In this document: positions 62,600-64,000 of the stretch, piece by piece | Position numbering within the stretch: position 1 is the stretch's first letter | Layout of the letters: each line of letters begins with the position of its first letter | From: Mucilaginibacter sp. PAMB04168 | Lineage (GTDB): Bacteria; Bacteroidota; Bacteroidia; Sphingobacteriales; Sphingobacteriaceae | NCBI RefSeq assembly: GCF_039634365.2 | Contig: NZ_CP155079.2 | Span: 186,001-250,000 of the forward strand | Length of the DNA stretch: 64,000 nucleotides | Reading direction: 5' to 3' | Notes under the pieces: model-generated | The model's input: the letters and a program-made list of their open reading frames with translations, nothing else | Told to the model about the DNA's origin: nothing | Databases searched by the model: none | Program-made: the position numbers and the translations under genes

Positions 62600-64000
62600 A
62601 TGCAATTAAAAAACATTTACCTGGCCATTGCCGGAACTTTTTTATTAACCGGCCATGTGCTGGCACAAGAGAAACCATTGCCACTGGATCCGGCGGTGCG
62701 TACCGGTAAGCTGGCCAATGGCTTTACCTATTATATCCGTCATAACGAAGAACCAAAGAATCGGGTTGTATTCTATCTGGCGAACAAAGTAGGGTCGATT
62801 TTGGAAACAGACGAGCAGCAAGGGCTTGCGCACTTTATGGAGCATATGAGCTTTAACGGCACCAGGCATTTCCCTAAAAATGCATTGGTTGATTATCTGC
62901 AAAAATCGGGGGTACGCTTTGGTGCTGATCTGAACGCCTACACCAGTTTTGACGAAACCGTTTACCAGTTGCCCCTACCAACCGATAAACCCGAGATATT
63001 GCAAAACGGCATCCAAATAATGCGGGACTGGGCGCAAGATGCCACACTGGATCCGGTAGAAATTGACAAGGAACGTGGTGTTATACTGGAGGAAAAACGG
63101 CTGGGTAAAGGTGCACAAGAGCGCATGCGCAATCAGTATTTTCCAATGCTGCTTAACCAGTCGCGCTATGCCAGCAGGCTGCCCATAGGTACCGATGACG
63201 TACTGAAAAACTTTAAACCCGAAACGCTTAAAGCATACTACCATACCTGGTACCGTCCCGACCTGCAGGCATTGATTGTGGTGGGCGATATTGATGTAAA
63301 CCAGATGGAGCAAACCATCAAAGATAAATTCGGCGATCTGAAAAACCCGGCCTCTGAGCAACCACGGATTGAATATAAGATACCGCTAACCGGCCAGAAT
63401 AACTTTCAGGCCGTTACGGATCCTGAAATGACTTCCATTGTGGCGCAGGTAATCATCAAACTTCCTGGTAACCATTTAACAACCGTTTCAGATTATAAAG
63501 CAGAAATAGTTAACAGGCTTTTTAATAGCATGCTTGGCGCTCGTTGCGCCGAATTGTTGAGGCAAGCAGAACCACCTTACATTCAGGGCGGCGCATACAT
63601 TGGCGATTTTTTAGGTGATCTTAAAAATTTTAGTGCAAGTGTATCGGTTAAACCACAAGGGCTGGAAAAGGGACTGAAGGCTGTATGGCGCGAAATTGAA
63701 AGGGTTAAACGCTTTGGCTTTACCGCTACGGAGTTAGCCCGTGCAAAACAAAGCTTCATGAACCAGATGGAGTCATCTTTAAAAGAAAAGAACAAAACGA
63801 GTTCAGACAATTATGTAAATGAATACCTGGCTTACTTCTTAAAAAACGAAGCTGCGCCCGGTATCGATGCCGAATATGAACTGGCTAAATCAGCCTTGCC
63901 GCAAATTGATTTAGCCGAACTAAGTAGGGTAGTTAAGTCTTACATTCGGGAAGATAACCGCACCATCCTGCTAATGGCGCCCGAAAAGGATAAAGCCGGA
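62600..64000 (+). CDS. M16 family zinc metallopeptidase (pitrilysin-like), 3' end outside window
   Basis: An open frame of 467 codons runs from the ATG at 62600 to the window edge with no stop. A signal peptide (about 1-22, ending VLAQ) is followed by the M16 start (LDPAVRTGKLANGFTYYIRHNEEPKNRVVFYL), the inverted zinc motif H-F-M-E-H at residues 78-82, the later zinc-ligand segment DKERGVILEE and the second M16 domain start. Typical Bacteroidota M16 proteins are about 900 residues, so about half is seen. Periplasmic protease with probably a peptide-degrading role. An 87-base gap from dsbD, so possibly independent. Confidence 0.85.
   Translation, partial: MQLKNIYLAIAGTFLLTGHVLAQEKPLPLDPAVRTGKLANGFTYYIRHNEEPKNRVVFYLANKVGSILETDEQQGLAHFMEHMSFNGTRHFPKNALVDYLQKSGVRFGADLNAYTSFDETVYQLPLPTDKPEILQNGIQIMRDWAQDATLDPVEIDKERGVILEEKRLGKGAQERMRNQYFPMLLNQSRYASRLPIGTDDVLKNFKPETLKAYYHTWYRPDLQALIVVGDIDVNQMEQTIKDKFGDLKNPASEQPRIEYKIPLTGQNNFQAVTDPEMTSIVAQVIIKLPGNHLTTVSDYKAEIVNRLFNSMLGARCAELLRQAEPPYIQGGAYIGDFLGDLKNFSASVSVKPQGLEKGLKAVWREIERVKRFGFTATELARAKQSFMNQMESSLKEKNKTSSDNYVNEYLAYFLKNEAAPGIDAEYELAKSALPQIDLAELSRVVKSYIREDNRTILLMAPEKDKAG

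Noticed and set aside
62975-63361. Minus-strand frame within the M16 gene
   Set aside because: The plus strand carries a continuous M16 peptidase frame with the HxxEH motif.
1-64000. CRISPR arrays, tRNA or rRNA genes, intact transposons or prophage
   Set aside because: I saw no regularly spaced repeats, cloverleaf-like segments, rRNA motifs, transposase frames or phage structural genes other than the T6SS parts that resemble phage tails.

Overview
The window looks like chromosomal DNA of a Bacteroidota bacterium, most likely Sphingobacteriaceae (Pedobacter/Mucilaginibacter-like). I base this on three SusC/SusD pairs, two FecI/FecR-type sigma/anti-sigma modules, a subtype-iii (Bacteroidota) type VI secretion system, a DUF4369-thioredoxin cluster, moderate G+C, and TAnnTTTG-like promoter elements. 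The genus call is inference; no rRNA, tRNA, CRISPR array or intact insertion sequence is visible.

1-16,758: the 3' part of a T6SS(iii) locus, all on the plus strand. It holds two TssO-like single-pass membrane proteins, a PKD protein (TssP-like), TssR, the ClpV ATPase TssH, sheath TssB/TssC, a flavodoxin-fold enzyme, two Hcp (TssD) paralogs, a strong terminator, a probable peptidoglycan-hydrolase effector with a lipoprotein as candidate immunity protein, VgrG (TssI), two unknown proteins, and a PAAR-like protein with membrane segments and an uncharacterised C-terminus. tssE/F/G/K/N/Q are not seen and presumably lie upstream.

16,759-21,100: a gene-free 0.94 kb stretch, then small accessory genes: a Crp-type regulator, DUF4267, a cupin, and a divergent HxlR regulator/NADP oxidoreductase pair.

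21,243-32,407: a nutrient-acquisition locus whose degradative enzymes are phosphodiesterases rather than glycosidases. It comprises a sigma factor, FecR, SusC with an STN domain, SusD, a glycerophosphodiester phosphodiesterase and a type I phosphodiesterase/nucleotide pyrophosphatase, followed by a delta-60-repeat lipoprotein and a decayed 3-phytase tail. I read it as an organophosphate scavenging locus. The leader before susC is rich in inverted repeats.

32,562-40,312: a pectin-type polysaccharide utilisation locus with a PL1-like lyase facing a minus-strand susC-susD-SusE-like operon.

40,313-48,650: regulators and oxidoreductases mixed with decaying genes. These include a chimeric Crp fragment, a Crp gene frameshifted in its recognition helix, HxlR and acetyltransferase remnants, a frameshifted AHSA1/SRPBCC gene, and an ECF sigma gene interrupted by an in-frame TAG.

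48,735-58,584: FecR, SusC, SusD and three tandem DUF4369-thioredoxin (TlpA-like) proteins. 58,672-64,000: an Lrp/AsnC regulator divergent from a cysteine-synthase-like gene, then a DsbD-alpha protein, a DsbD-type transmembrane thiol reductase, and the start of an M16 metallopeptidase that runs off the window.
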